Of a DNA stretch of 64,000 nt, positions 7,914 through 16,816 are shown one piece after another. Position 1 is the first letter of the stretch. Every line of letters begins with the position of its first letter. A program made the position numbers and the translations under genes. The DNA is from Pseudomonas salomonii (GTDB taxonomy: Bacteria; Pseudomonadota; Gammaproteobacteria; Pseudomonadales; Pseudomonadaceae): contig NZ_FNOX01000005.1 in assembly GCF_900107155.1 (NCBI RefSeq), positions 400,602 to 464,601 of the forward strand, in the 5' to 3' direction. The notes under the pieces were generated by a model. It did no database searches. It was not told the DNA's origin and saw nothing but the letters and a program-made list of their open reading frames with translations.

Positions 7914-10142
7914 ATGAGCTTCGGCGCCGATGAAGAAATCCTTCAGGATTTCCTTGTAGAGGCCGGCGAAATTTTAGAGCAACTGTCCGAACAACTGGTC
8001 GAGCTGGAAAGCCGACCGGATGATGCGAACCTGCTCAATGCAATTTTTCGCGGTTTTCACACTGTAAAAGGGGGCGCCGGCTTCCTCCAGCTCCATGAGC
8101 TGGTGGAGTGCTGTCACATCGCCGAGAACGTGTTCGACATCCTGCGCAAGGGTGAGCGTCACGTCGACTCGGAACTGATGGACGTGATTCTCGAAGCATT
8201 GGATGCGGTCAACGGCATGTTCAGCGAGGTGCGCGAACGTGCGCCGATCACGGCCGCCACGCCGGAGCTGTTGGCTGCGCTGGCGCGTCTGGCCGAACCT
8301 GCCGATACGTCAGTTGCGCCGGTAGCCGCGCCTGAGCCTGTGGTTGAAGCCGAGCCGGATGTGACCGACAGCGAGTTCGAACAGCTGCTCAACTCCCTGA
8401 GCGCGGTGAAGGCCGAGGCTGAAGCACCGCAAGCGCCGACTGCGCCGACTGCGCCTGCCGTGCCGACCAGCGAAGACATTACCGACGCAGAGTTCGAATC
8501 GCTGCTCGATCAGTTGCACGGTAAAGGCCAGTTCGCCCCGGACGCCGTGGCACCTGCCGCCGAGCCGGCAGCGCCTGCCGCGGCTGCAAGCACCGACATT
8601 ACCGACGACGAATTCGAAGCGCTGCTCGACCAACTGCATGGCAAGGGCACGTTTGCCGCCGACGCCTTGCCGGAAGTCGCCGCCATCGCGGCCGCACCTG
8701 CGGCCAGTGCTGCACCTGCCAGCGTTGAGCCTGGCGCTGATGGCCTGATCTCCGATCACGAATTCGAAGCGTTGCTGGACGAGCTGCACGGCAAGGGCAA
8801 GTTCTCCGAAGTGGCCCCGGCCGCCGCGGCGACTGCCACGCCGGTAGCCGCCAAGCCTGTGCCTGCCAAAGCTGCCGCGCCAGTGGCTGCCAAGCCTGCA
8901 CCGGCACCTGCACCGGCTGCCGCACCTGCGCGTGCCGCAGCGGCGCCGGTGGCGGAAAAACCTGCCAGTGAAGCCGAAACCACCGTGCGGGTTGATACCG
9001 CGCGCCTGGACGACATCATGAACATGGTCGGCGAGCTGGTGCTGGTGCGTAACCGCCTGGTGCGCCTGGGCTTGAACAGCGGCGACGAAGCCATGCAAAA
9101 GGCCGTGTCGAACCTCGACGTGGTCACCGCAGACCTGCAGACCGCCGTAATGAAAACGCGCATGCAGCCGATCAAGAAAGTCTTCGGCCGCTTCCCGCGT
9201 CTGGTTCGCGACCTGGCGCGCCAGCTCAAGAAAGAAATCAACCTGGAACTGGTGGGTGAAGAAACCGACCTCGACAAAAACCTTGTCGAGGCCCTGGCCG
9301 ACCCGCTGGTCCACTTGGTGCGCAACGCCGTCGACCACGGCGTGGAAACCCCGGAAGAGCGCGAAGCCTCGGGCAAGTCGCGCAACGGCAAGGTGATTCT
9401 GGCGGCCGAACAGGAAGGCGACCATATCCTGCTGTCGATCACCGATGACGGCAAAGGCATGGACCCGGCGATTCTGCGCAATATCGCGGTCAAGCGCGGG
9501 GTGATGGACAAGGACGCCGCCGACCGCCTGACCGACACCGAGTGCTATAACCTGATCTTCGCCCCGGGCTTCTCGACCAAGACCGAGATTTCCGACGTGT
9601 CCGGCCGTGGCGTGGGCATGGACGTGGTGAAGACCAAGATCAGCCAGCTCAACGGCTCGATCAACATCTACTCGACCAAGGGCCAGGGCTCCAAGATCGT
9701 GATCAAGGTGCCGTTGACCTTGGCGATCATGCCCACCCTGATGGTAATGCTGGGCAACCAGGCGTTCGCTTTCCCGCTGGTCAACGTCAACGAGATCTTC
9801 CACCTCGACCTGTCGCGCACCAACGTGGTGGACGGCCAGGAAGTGGTGATCGTGCGCGACAAAGCGTTGCCGCTGTTCTACCTCAAGCGCTGGCTGGTGG
9901 CTTCGGCCAAGCATGAAGAGCAGCGCGAGGGCCATGTGGTGATTCTGTCCGTGGGCACCCAGCGCATCGGCTTTGTGGTCGATCAACTGGTGGGTCAGGA
10001 AGAAGTGGTCATCAAGCCTTTGGGCAAAATGCTGCAGGGAACCCCAGGCATGTCGGGTGCGACCATCACCGGTGACGGTCGGATCGCGCTGATTCTTGAT
10101 GTTCCGAGCATGCTCAAGCGTTACGCCGCTCGGCGTATTTGA
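7914..10142 (+). CDS. cheA: Chemotaxis histidine kinase CheA
   Basis: CheA (742 residues) autophosphorylates and passes phosphate to CheY and CheB. P1 spans about 1-110 with the phospho-His at 49 (FRGFHTVKGGAGF). A long Ala/Pro-rich linker (about 125-355) replaces a recognizable P2. It contains one partial (150-160) and three fuller copies (188-207, 228-247, 278-297) of an acidic motif, xDxEFExLLDxLHGKGxF. P3 starts near 358. P4 carries the N box (LVRNAVDHG) and the G boxes (ITDDGKGMD, SGRGVGMDVV). P5 is the C-terminal CheW-like domain. The linker repeats are candidate docking sites, possibly for the ParA/ParP-type polar proteins encoded downstream. Confidence 0.97.
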   Translation: MSFGADEEILQDFLVEAGEILEQLSEQLVELESRPDDANLLNAIFRGFHTVKGGAGFLQLHELVECCHIAENVFDILRKGERHVDSELMDVILEALDAVNGMFSEVRERAPITAATPELLAALARLAEPADTSVAPVAAPEPVVEAEPDVTDSEFEQLLNSLSAVKAEAEAPQAPTAPTAPAVPTSEDITDAEFESLLDQLHGKGQFAPDAVAPAAEPAAPAAAASTDITDDEFEALLDQLHGKGTFAADALPEVAAIAAAPAASAAPASVEPGADGLISDHEFEALLDELHGKGKFSEVAPAAAATATPVAAKPVPAKAAAPVAAKPAPAPAPAAAPARAAAAPVAEKPASEAETTVRVDTARLDDIMNMVGELVLVRNRLVRLGLNSGDEAMQKAVSNLDVVTADLQTAVMKTRMQPIKKVFGRFPRLVRDLARQLKKEINLELVGEETDLDKNLVEALADPLVHLVRNAVDHGVETPEEREASGKSRNGKVILAAEQEGDHILLSITDDGKGMDPAILRNIAVKRGVMDKDAADRLTDTECYNLIFAPGFSTKTEISDVSGRGVGMDVVKTKISQLNGSINIYSTKGQGSKIVIKVPLTLAIMPTLMVMLGNQAFAFPLVNVNEIFHLDLSRTNVVDGQEVVIVRDKALPLFYLKRWLVASAKHEEQREGHVVILSVGTQRIGFVVDQLVGQEEVVIKPLGKMLQGTPGMSGATITGDGRIALILDVPSMLKRYAARRI

Positions 10143-10190
10143 TTCTGGTGGGGCAGGGCGGTAGTGCCCGCCCCGCCTAACGGAGTGTTT

Positions 10191-11312
10191 ATGGCAGTCA
10201 AGGTCCTGGTGGTGGACGATTCGGGTTTCTTCCGCCGCCGCGTCTCGGAAATTCTTTCCGCCGATCCAACCATCCAGGTGGTCGGCACGGCCACCAACGG
10301 TAAAGAGGCGATTGATCAAGCCATTGCGTTGAAACCGGACGTGATCACCATGGACTACGAGATGCCGATGATGGATGGCATCACCGCAGTCCGACACATC
10401 ATGCAGCGCTGCCCGACCCCGGTGTTGATGTTCTCCTCGCTGACCCACGAAGGCGCCCGGGTGACCCTCGACGCGCTGGACGCGGGTGCGGTGGACTTCC
10501 TGCCGAAGAATTTCGAAGACATCTCGCGCAACCCCGACAAGGTCAAGCAGATGCTGTGCGAGAAGGTGCACAGCATTTCGCGCAGCAACCGTCGCAGTCT
10601 GTTCAGCGCACCGGCGCCCGCGCCGGTAGCCGCGCCGACGCCGACCACCTCGACGTTTGCTCGCCCGGCACCGGCACCGATCGCCCGGCCTGCGGTGGCG
10701 CCAGTGCGTGCCCCGGCAGCGAGCGCGCATTCGCCTGCGCCCAAGCGCAAAGCCTACAAGCTGGTGGCCATCGGTACGTCTACCGGCGGCCCGGTTGCCT
10801 TGCAGCGCGTGCTGACCCAGCTGCCGGCCAACTTCCCGGCGCCGATCGTGTTGATCCAGCACATGCCCGCCGCCTTTACCAAGGCCTTCGCCGAGCGCCT
10901 GGACAAGCTGTGCCGCATCAGCGTCAAGGAAGCCGAGGATGGCGACATCCTGCGTCCTGGCCTGGCGCTGTTGGCACCGGGCGGCAAGCAGATGATGGTC
11001 GATGGTCGTGGCGCGATCAAAATCCTGCCGGGCGATGAGCGCCTGAACTACAAGCCGTGTGTGGATATCACCTTCGGTTCGGCGGCCAAGTCCTACGGCG
11101 ACAAAGTTCTGGCGGTGGTCCTCACCGGCATGGGCGCCGACGGCCGTGAAGGCGCACGCCTGCTCAAGCAGGGCGGCAGCGCGATCTGGGCCCAGGACGA
11201 AGCCAGCTGCGTGATCTATGGCATGCCCATGGCCATCGTCAAGGCGGATCTGGCTGACGCGGTTTATAGCCTGGACGACATCGGCAAACATCTGGTGGAG
11301 GCCTGCCTCTGA
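10191..11312 (+). CDS. cheB: Protein-glutamate methylesterase/deamidase CheB
   Basis: This 373-residue enzyme demethylates and deamidates chemoreceptors for adaptation. The N-terminal receiver has [10 protein letters not shown] and the phospho-acceptor D55 ([13 protein letters not shown]). An Ala/Pro-rich linker (about 145-190) leads to the methylesterase domain. The catalytic triad segments are seen: Ser in GTSTGGP, His in IQHMPAAF and Asp in GMGADGREG. The ATG at 10191 follows CGGAG. A bulged GC-rich hairpin (10150-10174) lies between cheA and cheB. The stop overlaps the motC start in ATGA-like fashion. Confidence 0.97.
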   Translation: MAVKVLVVDDSGFFRRRVSEILSADPTIQVVGTATNGKEAIDQAIALKPDVITMDYEMPMMDGITAVRHIMQRCPTPVLMFSSLTHEGARVTLDALDAGAVDFLPKNFEDISRNPDKVKQMLCEKVHSISRSNRRSLFSAPAPAPVAAPTPTTSTFARPAPAPIARPAVAPVRAPAASAHSPAPKRKAYKLVAIGTSTGGPVALQRVLTQLPANFPAPIVLIQHMPAAFTKAFAERLDKLCRISVKEAEDGDILRPGLALLAPGGKQMMVDGRGAIKILPGDERLNYKPCVDITFGSAAKSYGDKVLAVVLTGMGADGREGARLLKQGGSAIWAQDEASCVIYGMPMAIVKADLADAVYSLDDIGKHLVEACL

Positions 11313-12052
11313 TGGATGTCTTGAGCCTGATTGGCATCACCATGGCGTTTGTCGCGATTATCGGCGGCAACTACCTGGAAGGCGGCCACCTCGGCGCCTT
11401 GGCCAATGGCCCGGCGGCGCTGATCGTGATTGGCGGCACCGTGGGCGCGGCGCTGTTGCAGTCGCCGCTGAGTTCCTTCAAGCGTGCCATGCAGATTCTG
11501 GTGTGGATCATCTTCCCGCCACGCGTGGACTTGCCGGGCGGCATTGACCGTGTCGTCAACTGGAGCCTCACCGCGCGCAAGGAAGGCCTGCTGGGCCTGG
11601 AAGGCGTGGCCGATGCCGAGCCCGACAGCTACGCGCGCAAAGGCCTGCAACTGCTGGTCGATGGCGCCGAACCCGAGGCGATTCGCAGCATTCTGGAAGT
11701 GGATTTCTACACCCAGGAAAGCCGCGATATCAACGCCGCCAAAGTCTTTGAAAGCATGGGCGGCTATGCGCCGACCATCGGCATCATCGGTGCGGTGATG
11801 GGCCTGATCCACGTGATGGGCAACCTGGCCGACCCGTCGCAGCTGGGCAGCGGCATTGCCGTGGCCTTTGTCGCGACCATCTACGGCGTGGCGAGTGCCA
11901 ACCTGGTGTTGTTGCCGGTGGCCAGCAAGCTCAAGTCGATCGCCATGCGCCAGTCGCGTTACCGCGAAATGCTGCTGGAAGGCATTTTGTCGATTGCCGA
12001 GGGTGAGAACCCGCGCTCCATCGAATTGAAGCTTCAGGGCTTCATGGATTGA
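11312..12052 (+). CDS. motC: Flagellar stator subunit MotC (MotA family)
   Basis: This 246-residue membrane protein is a MotA-type stator subunit. With MotD it forms the second, ion-driven torque generator found in Pseudomonas besides MotAB. It has four membrane segments (about 5-22, 30-48, 150-170 and 180-200). A cytoplasmic loop (about 60-145) holds the charged residues that contact FliG, and GYAPTIGIIGAVMGLIHVMGNL and GIAVAFVATIYGVASANL are the conserved helices 3 and 4. Its start overlaps the cheB stop by one base, and motD follows after 16 bp. Confidence 0.95.
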   Translation: MDVLSLIGITMAFVAIIGGNYLEGGHLGALANGPAALIVIGGTVGAALLQSPLSSFKRAMQILVWIIFPPRVDLPGGIDRVVNWSLTARKEGLLGLEGVADAEPDSYARKGLQLLVDGAEPEAIRSILEVDFYTQESRDINAAKVFESMGGYAPTIGIIGAVMGLIHVMGNLADPSQLGSGIAVAFVATIYGVASANLVLLPVASKLKSIAMRQSRYREMLLEGILSIAEGENPRSIELKLQGFMD

Positions 12053-12068
12053 TGGGAGGGAGTCGATT

Positions 12069-12956
12069 GTGAGCCGTCGCCGCCGCGAGCCTGAAGAGCA
12101 CGTCAACCATGAACGCTGGCTGGTGTCTTACGCCGATTTCATCACCTTGCTGTTCGCGTTTTTTGTGGTGATGTACTCCATCTCGTCGATCAACGAAGGC
12201 AAGTACAAGATTATTTCCCAGGCGCTGGTGGGCGTATTCAACGACACCGACCGCTCGCTCAAGCCGATCCCGATTGGCGACGAGCGGCCCAAGACCGTGA
12301 CGCCGGCCAAGCCGTTGGTCAATGACAGTGACGAAACCGCCGCCGGCATCGGTGGCACCAGCGACCCGCTCAAAAGCATCGCCGATGACATCAGTGCGGC
12401 GTTTGGCGACCTGATCAAATCCAACCAGATGACCGTGCGCGGCAATGAGTTGTGGGTGGAGATCGAGCTTAATTCCAGCCTGCTGTTCGCCAGCGCCGAT
12501 GCGTTGCCGAGCGATCAGGCGTTTACCATCATCGACAAGGTGGCGGCGATTCTCAAACCGTTTGAGAACCCGATCCACGTCGAAGGCTTTACCGACAACT
12601 TCCCGATCAGCACTGCGCAGTACCCGACCAATTGGGAGCTGTCCTCGGCACGGGCCTCAAGCATCGTGCGCATGCTCGCGATGCAGGGCATCAACCCTGG
12701 GCGCCTGGCATCGGTGGGCTACGGTGAGTTCCAGCCGGTGGCCAATAACGCCACCGCCGAAGGCCGCGCGCGCAACCGCCGGGTGGTGCTGGTGGTGTCA
12801 CGTAATCTGGATGTACGCCGCAGCCTGACCGGCACCGGTACTGCCAATGCAACACCGGATGCGGCCTTGAAGCGGGCTGGCACACAAACTGCACCGCCAA
12901 CCGTTAAGCCGCCGGTTCGTCAGAGCGCCGTCAATTCTCCGTCGCCGGCTCAATAA
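12069..12956 (+). CDS. motD: Flagellar stator subunit MotD (MotB family)
   Basis: MotD (295 residues) anchors the stator to peptidoglycan. A short cytoplasmic N-terminus (RRRREPEEHVNHERWLVSYADF) leads to one membrane helix (ITLLFAFFVVMYSIS). That segment carries the conserved Asp of the ion pathway, in SYADF. A plug/linker and a C-terminal OmpA-like peptidoglycan-binding domain follow (NPIHVEGFTDNFPI, NWELSSARASSIVRML, GYGEFQPVANN, ARNRRVVLVV). The start is GTG at 12069 with GGGAGG upstream. The last 40 residues are low-complexity and probably disordered. Confidence 0.95.
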   Translation: MSRRRREPEEHVNHERWLVSYADFITLLFAFFVVMYSISSINEGKYKIISQALVGVFNDTDRSLKPIPIGDERPKTVTPAKPLVNDSDETAAGIGGTSDPLKSIADDISAAFGDLIKSNQMTVRGNELWVEIELNSSLLFASADALPSDQAFTIIDKVAAILKPFENPIHVEGFTDNFPISTAQYPTNWELSSARASSIVRMLAMQGINPGRLASVGYGEFQPVANNATAEGRARNRRVVLVVSRNLDVRRSLTGTGTANATPDAALKRAGTQTAPPTVKPPVRQSAVNSPSPAQ

Positions 12957-13007
12957 TGTTATGTAATGTCTCGGTCGCGCCTTAGCCTACCGGGAGGAAC
13001 CAACTGA

Positions 13008-13796
13008 ATGAGAGTCTGGGCAGTTGCCAATCAAAAGGGTGGAGTCGGCAAGACCACCACGTCCATCGCCCTGGCCGGCTTGCTGGCCGAGGCGGGCAAG
13101 CGTGTGGTCGTGGTCGACCTGGACCCGCACGGCTCGATGACCAGTTATTTCGGCTATGACCCGGATGCGCTGGAGCACAGCTGCTATGACTTGTTCCTGC
13201 ATAAGGGCAGCGTACCGGCAGATTTGCCGGGGCAATTGCTGCTGCCCACCAGCAACGAGAGCATCTCGCTGTTGCCGTCGAGCACCGCGCTGGCGACCCT
13301 TGAGCGCCAGTCGCCAGGGCAGAGCGGCCTGGGCCTGGTGATCGCCAAGACCCTGGCGCAACTGTGGCAGGACTTCGACTACGCAATTATCGACAGCCCG
13401 CCGTTGCTGGGCGTGCTGATGGTCAACGCCTTGGCGGCCAGCCAGCAGTTGGTGATCCCGGTGCAGACCGAACACCTGGCGGTCAAAGGCCTGGAGCGCA
13501 TGGTCAGCACCTTGGCGATGATCAACCGTTCGCGCAAACAGGCGCTGCCGTACAGCATTGTCCCGACTCTGTTCGACCGCCGTACCCAAGCGTCGCTGGG
13601 CACCTTGCGGGTGTTGCGCGATGCGTACCCGGAAACGATCTGGAACGGCTACATTCCGGTGGACACGCGCCTGCGTGACGCCAGCCGTGCCGGGCTCACG
13701 CCGTCGCAGTTCGACGGCAAGAGCCGTGGCGTACTGGCTTACCGTGCGTTGCTCAAACATTTGCTGTCCCAGCAACTTGTGGCGCAGGTGGCGTGA
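13008..13796 (+). CDS. ParA-family ATPase of the chemotaxis cluster (ParC-like)
   Basis: This 262-residue ATPase has the deviant Walker A motif NQKGGVGKTTTS at residues 8-19, VVDLDPHGSMTSYFGYD, and the Walker B-like IIDSPPLLG. Homologues in che operons (ParC in Vibrio; the Pseudomonas ParA of this cluster) place chemoreceptor arrays at the old pole and hand them on at division. It is not the chromosome-partitioning ParA, as there is no parB partner. The next gene, a CheW-domain protein, starts inside its stop codon, which supports a two-protein module acting on CheA. Confidence 0.9.
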   Translation: MRVWAVANQKGGVGKTTTSIALAGLLAEAGKRVVVVDLDPHGSMTSYFGYDPDALEHSCYDLFLHKGSVPADLPGQLLLPTSNESISLLPSSTALATLERQSPGQSGLGLVIAKTLAQLWQDFDYAIIDSPPLLGVLMVNALAASQQLVIPVQTEHLAVKGLERMVSTLAMINRSRKQALPYSIVPTLFDRRTQASLGTLRVLRDAYPETIWNGYIPVDTRLRDASRAGLTPSQFDGKSRGVLAYRALLKHLLSQQLVAQVA

Positions 13797-14581
13797 TGAA
13801 CCGTCCCGTTGAGCTTAAGACCCGGCCGCAACTGGCACTGGAATCCTACCTGGACGCCTTGTTGCAGGAAGCGACGGCCGAGGAGTTGCTGGAACCGATT
13901 CTGGTACTTGAACCTGCTGTAATCGAACCTGAAAGCGCTCTGGATGAATTCCAACTGGCGGTGCTGGAAGAGCAGGCGCGTGATGCCCATGTGGTGGTGC
14001 CGATTGTGCCAGTGGCCGTGGTGGTTGCGCCCGTGGTGGTTGAACCGGTGGTGGAAGTGCATCTGCCGCCGAGCATCACGCCGCCACCGGCCACGGGCGA
14101 TGGTCGCCCGGCGTGGGCGGCCGAGCCGTTCGAGTGCCTGCTGTTCGACGTCGCCGGGTTGACCCTGGCGGTGCCGCTGGTTTGCCTGGGGTCGATTTAC
14201 TCGCTGGAAGGCCAGGAGTTGACGCCGCTGTTCGGGCAACCGGAGTGGTTCCTCGGCATCCTGCCCAGCCAGGCCGGCAACCTCAAGGTGCTGGACACGG
14301 CGCGCTGGGTGATGCCCGACCGCTACCGCGATGACTTTCGCCAGGGCTTGCAATACGTGATCTCGGTGCAGGGCTACGAATGGGGGCTGGCGGTGCATCA
14401 AGTCAGCCGCTCGTTGCGCCTGGACCCGAATGAAATCAAGTGGCGCAGCCAACGGGGCCAACGGCCCTGGCTGGCGGGCACCGTGATTGAACATATGTGC
14501 GCGTTGCTCGACGTCGCCGAACTGGCCGAGTTGATCGCCAGCGGTGCGGTCAAGACGATGCCACAGAACAAACGCAGTTGA
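13796..14581 (+). CDS. CheW-domain protein, ParP-like polar chemotaxis adaptor
   Basis: The protein (261 residues) has a long variable, Val/Pro-rich N-terminal region (about 1-105) and a C-terminal degenerate CheW-like domain (about 112-255, from FECLLFDVAGLTLAVPL through LAVHQVSRSLRL and LLDVAELAELI). Such proteins pair with a ParA-like ATPase and bind CheA, tying array formation to the pole (ParP in Vibrio). GTG at 13793 is an alternative start three bases upstream. Translational coupling to the ParA-like gene supports the assignment; the ParP role is inferred from context. Confidence 0.8.
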   Translation: MNRPVELKTRPQLALESYLDALLQEATAEELLEPILVLEPAVIEPESALDEFQLAVLEEQARDAHVVVPIVPVAVVVAPVVVEPVVEVHLPPSITPPPATGDGRPAWAAEPFECLLFDVAGLTLAVPLVCLGSIYSLEGQELTPLFGQPEWFLGILPSQAGNLKVLDTARWVMPDRYRDDFRQGLQYVISVQGYEWGLAVHQVSRSLRLDPNEIKWRSQRGQRPWLAGTVIEHMCALLDVAELAELIASGAVKTMPQNKRS

Positions 14582-14643
14582 TTGAACAATAAGGGCCGTG
14601 CGGTTGCGCGGTCGAAGAAGCACACACTGAAGGGGTCAGGGGT

Positions 14644-15126
14644 ATGAACAAGTCAGCGTCCGCACAAGGTTTGGATGATCCGATCCTGCAATGGGTTACC
14701 TTCAAACTGGACAATGAAACCTACGGCATTAACGTGATGCGCGTGCAGGAAGTGCTGCGCTACACCGAGATCGCTCCGGTGCCGGGTGCGCCGAGCTACG
14801 TGCTGGGCATCATCAACCTGCGCGGCAACGTGGTAACGGTGATCGACACCCGCCAGCGTTTTGGTCTGGTGCCGACCGAGGTCAACGACAACACGCGTAT
14901 CGTGATCATCGAAGCCGACAAGCAAGTGGTCGGGATCATGGTCGACAGCGTGGCTGAAGTGGTTTACCTGCGTCAGTCGGAAGTTGAGACCGCGCCGAAC
15001 GTGGGCAATGAAGAATCGGCCAAGTTTATCCAGGGCGTGTGCAACAAGAACGGCGAACTGCTGATTCTGGTTGAGCTGGACAAGATGATGAGCGAAGAAG
15101 AATGGTCGGATCTGGAGAACATCTGA
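14644..15126 (+). CDS. cheW: Chemotaxis coupling protein CheW
   Basis: CheW (160 residues) links chemoreceptors to CheA. The single CheW domain is complete: QWVTFKLDNETYGINVMRVQEVLRY, then PSYVLGIINLRGNVVTVIDTRQRFGL, IVIIEADKQVVGIMVDSVAEVV and the C-terminal LLILVELDKMM. GGGGTCAGGGG precedes the ATG. The next gene starts on the base after its stop codon. Confidence 0.97.
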   Translation: MNKSASAQGLDDPILQWVTFKLDNETYGINVMRVQEVLRYTEIAPVPGAPSYVLGIINLRGNVVTVIDTRQRFGLVPTEVNDNTRIVIIEADKQVVGIMVDSVAEVVYLRQSEVETAPNVGNEESAKFIQGVCNKNGELLILVELDKMMSEEEWSDLENI

Positions 15127-15519
15127 TTGTTTCTTGATGCGGTGGTGATTGTCCTGGCCCTGCTGTGGGCCGGGACGTTGGCATTCCTGCTGCGCTATAT
15201 GCGCCAGCAACGGGAGTTGGCCGTGCAACAGGCCGAGCGCGATGCGGTGCGTGACCGGCGGATTCTGGATCTGGTCAAGCGTGTGGATCACTTCCAGCAA
15301 ACTGCGGTGAAGGTTGGGGATGAGGTGCATGAACTGCGCGCGATTCTTGGGCCATTGCCGGATAAGTTGGCGCAGATTGAGCAGCGTGATCCTTCAAGCT
15401 TGTCGTTTGCCCAGGCGGCTAAATTGGTCGGCATGGGCGCGACGGTGGATGAGTTGACGCAGTCGTGCGGGTTGACCCAGGCTGAGGCGCAGTTGATGAG
15501 CAAGTTGCACAAGGGCTGA
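15127..15519 (+). CDS. DUF2802 protein, single-pass membrane
   Basis: A 130-residue protein with one N-terminal membrane helix (residues 2-24, FLDAVVIVLALLWAGTLAFLL), then a basic coiled-coil-like stretch (about 27-65). A C-terminal helix-turn-helix-like segment follows, with AAKLVGMGATVDELTQSCGLTQAEAQLMSKLH, typical of DUF2802. It starts at TTG 15127, directly after the cheW stop. The family regularly closes the Pseudomonas fla/che operon, but its role is not established. It is the last gene before the repeat region. Confidence 0.85.
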   Translation: MFLDAVVIVLALLWAGTLAFLLRYMRQQRELAVQQAERDAVRDRRILDLVKRVDHFQQTAVKVGDEVHELRAILGPLPDKLAQIEQRDPSSLSFAQAAKLVGMGATVDELTQSCGLTQAEAQLMSKLHKG

Positions 15520-15589
15520 TTGGCCCGATCCATTGGGACATCTCTGTCCAACTGTGGGAGCTGGCTTGCCTGCGATGGCGGTTCGTCGG

Positions 15590-16200
15590 TGTACATATCC
15601 GTTGCTGCGGTAACGGCGGCTTAGGGTTCCGCCCTGACGGCGGGTCACGTTTGTAAAGACCGGAATGCCGGCCCAGACAAAAGTAACCAAAAAGTCTTCG
15701 CCCCACCACTCGGTGCCTCGCCTAGGCTCGGCATGCCAGAACGAAGGCTTGAATCCGCGGCTAACCCGGCGTCCTGCCGGGTTACCCACGGATTCAAGCC
15801 TGCGTTCGGCCATCGTGGTTGACGGGGCGACTCAGATCAAAATCAAGATCAAGATCTACAGCACGGCGGCCTGAAAGCCGACCTGAGTGGTTGAAGCAAA
15901 AGCCAGATCAAGTGCAAAGCAAAAGCCTATCTACCTGATGCAACGCGGTCTAAATGTGGGAGCGGGCTTGCTCGCGAATGCGGTGTGTCAGTCAATTCAT
16001 CTGTCACTGATAAACCGCATTCGCGAGCAAGCCCGCTCCCACCTTTGACCGAGTATGGCTCTGCTGTTGCTGTTGCTGTCGGATTGCCGGCATGCCGAGG
16101 CATAGCGAGGCACCGAGTGTTGGGGCGAGGACCTTTTGCTTACTTTGCGTCCTTGCAAAAGTGAGCCGCCGTTACCGCAGCAACGGATATGCACACCACT
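15590..16200. repeat. Gene-free repeat region with an inverted repeat pair around a REPIN
   Basis: No coding sequence is supported between 15520 and 16231. A segment near 15599-15625 (GTTGCTGCGGTAACGGCGGC), with flanks about CGGCATGCC and GAGGCACCGAG, recurs inverted near 16080-16185. Relatives of this block are common in intergenic spaces of this group. The left copy also carries AAAGTAACCAAAAAGTCTTCG. A perfect 28-bp REPIN (15956-16042) lies between the arms. The 630-nt region separates the flagellar operon from the molybdoenzyme genes. Confidence 0.75.
15956..16042. repeat. REPIN, perfect 28-bp arms
   Basis: GTGGGAGCGGGCTTGCTCGC...ATGCGG (15956-15983) is exactly inverted at 16015-16042 around a 31-nt loop. 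This is the common REP doublet of P. fluorescens-type genomes, also seen at 26838, 58126, 62138 and 63608. Confidence 0.93.
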
Positions 16201-16231
16201 CAACCTGCACAGTACCAAGCCCAAAAGCACA

Positions 16232-16816
16232 TCAACGTGTTTTCGGGTTACCGAGACAATCCTTATAGCAAGGCTCCACACGCACATCCGGCCTGTCGTC
16301 GACGTAGAATCCATCGCGATTGGGCATCTTCAGATGGGTGAGGGTGGCAGCATCCAGCGTGGCGTTCGCTTCCACTATCTGGTTTTTGTTGAGGATATAA
16401 CCCACCACGGCGTACACCTGATCATTGCTCAACGACTGTGGTTGCTGGAAGGGCATGGTGCGCCTGACATAGTCGAACAGGGTGGTTGCGTAGGGCCAGT
16501 AACTGCCGACGGTTTTGATCGGTTTGGGCGTGGGCAGCGAGCCGGCACCGCCGACTAATGCCGGGCCTGTGCCGCCTTCGAGGTGGGCGCCGTGGCAGCC
16601 AAGGCAGGCGGTTTGATAGACCTTTTCGCCTTCCATGACCGTGCCTTGCCCGGCGGGCAGGTTTTTGCCATCGGGCGCGACGTCGATGGTCCAACTGGCA
16701 ATGTAGTGCTCTGTCACCGGCTGCCCTAAGTCGGATTTCGGAGCCGTCGATGCGCACGCAACCACGCCGATGCCCAGCAACCCCAATGCGATGGCGGTAA
16801 GCTTATGCACGGCCAT
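16232..16816 (-). CDS. Lipoprotein c-type cytochrome, partner of the molybdoenzyme (SoxD-like)
   Basis: This 194-residue protein has a signal peptide with a lipobox ending at C21 (GVVAC), so it is probably an outward-facing lipoprotein. One heme c site, C71-L-G-C74-H75, is present. Candidate axial methionines lie in the downstream RRTMPFQQP and HLKMPNRDG segments. The ORF starts 14 bp inside the end of the molybdoenzyme gene, so the two are one operon and the cytochrome is the likely electron acceptor. SoxD or a SorB-type subunit are both possible names; soxXYZAB genes are not nearby. Confidence 0.85.
   Translation of the reverse strand: MAVHKLTAIALGLLGIGVVACASTAPKSDLGQPVTEHYIASWTIDVAPDGKNLPAGQGTVMEGEKVYQTACLGCHGAHLEGGTGPALVGGAGSLPTPKPIKTVGSYWPYATTLFDYVRRTMPFQQPQSLSNDQVYAVVGYILNKNQIVEANATLDAATLTHLKMPNRDGFYVDDRPDVRVEPCYKDCLGNPKTR

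Noticed and set aside
8310..11291. Long minus-strand open frame across cheA and cheB
   Set aside because: Shadow of two well-recognised genes; the protein is low-complexity without family features.
15665..15874. Short plus-strand frame in the repeat region
   Set aside because: Lies wholly within a multi-copy intergenic repeat; no ribosome site.
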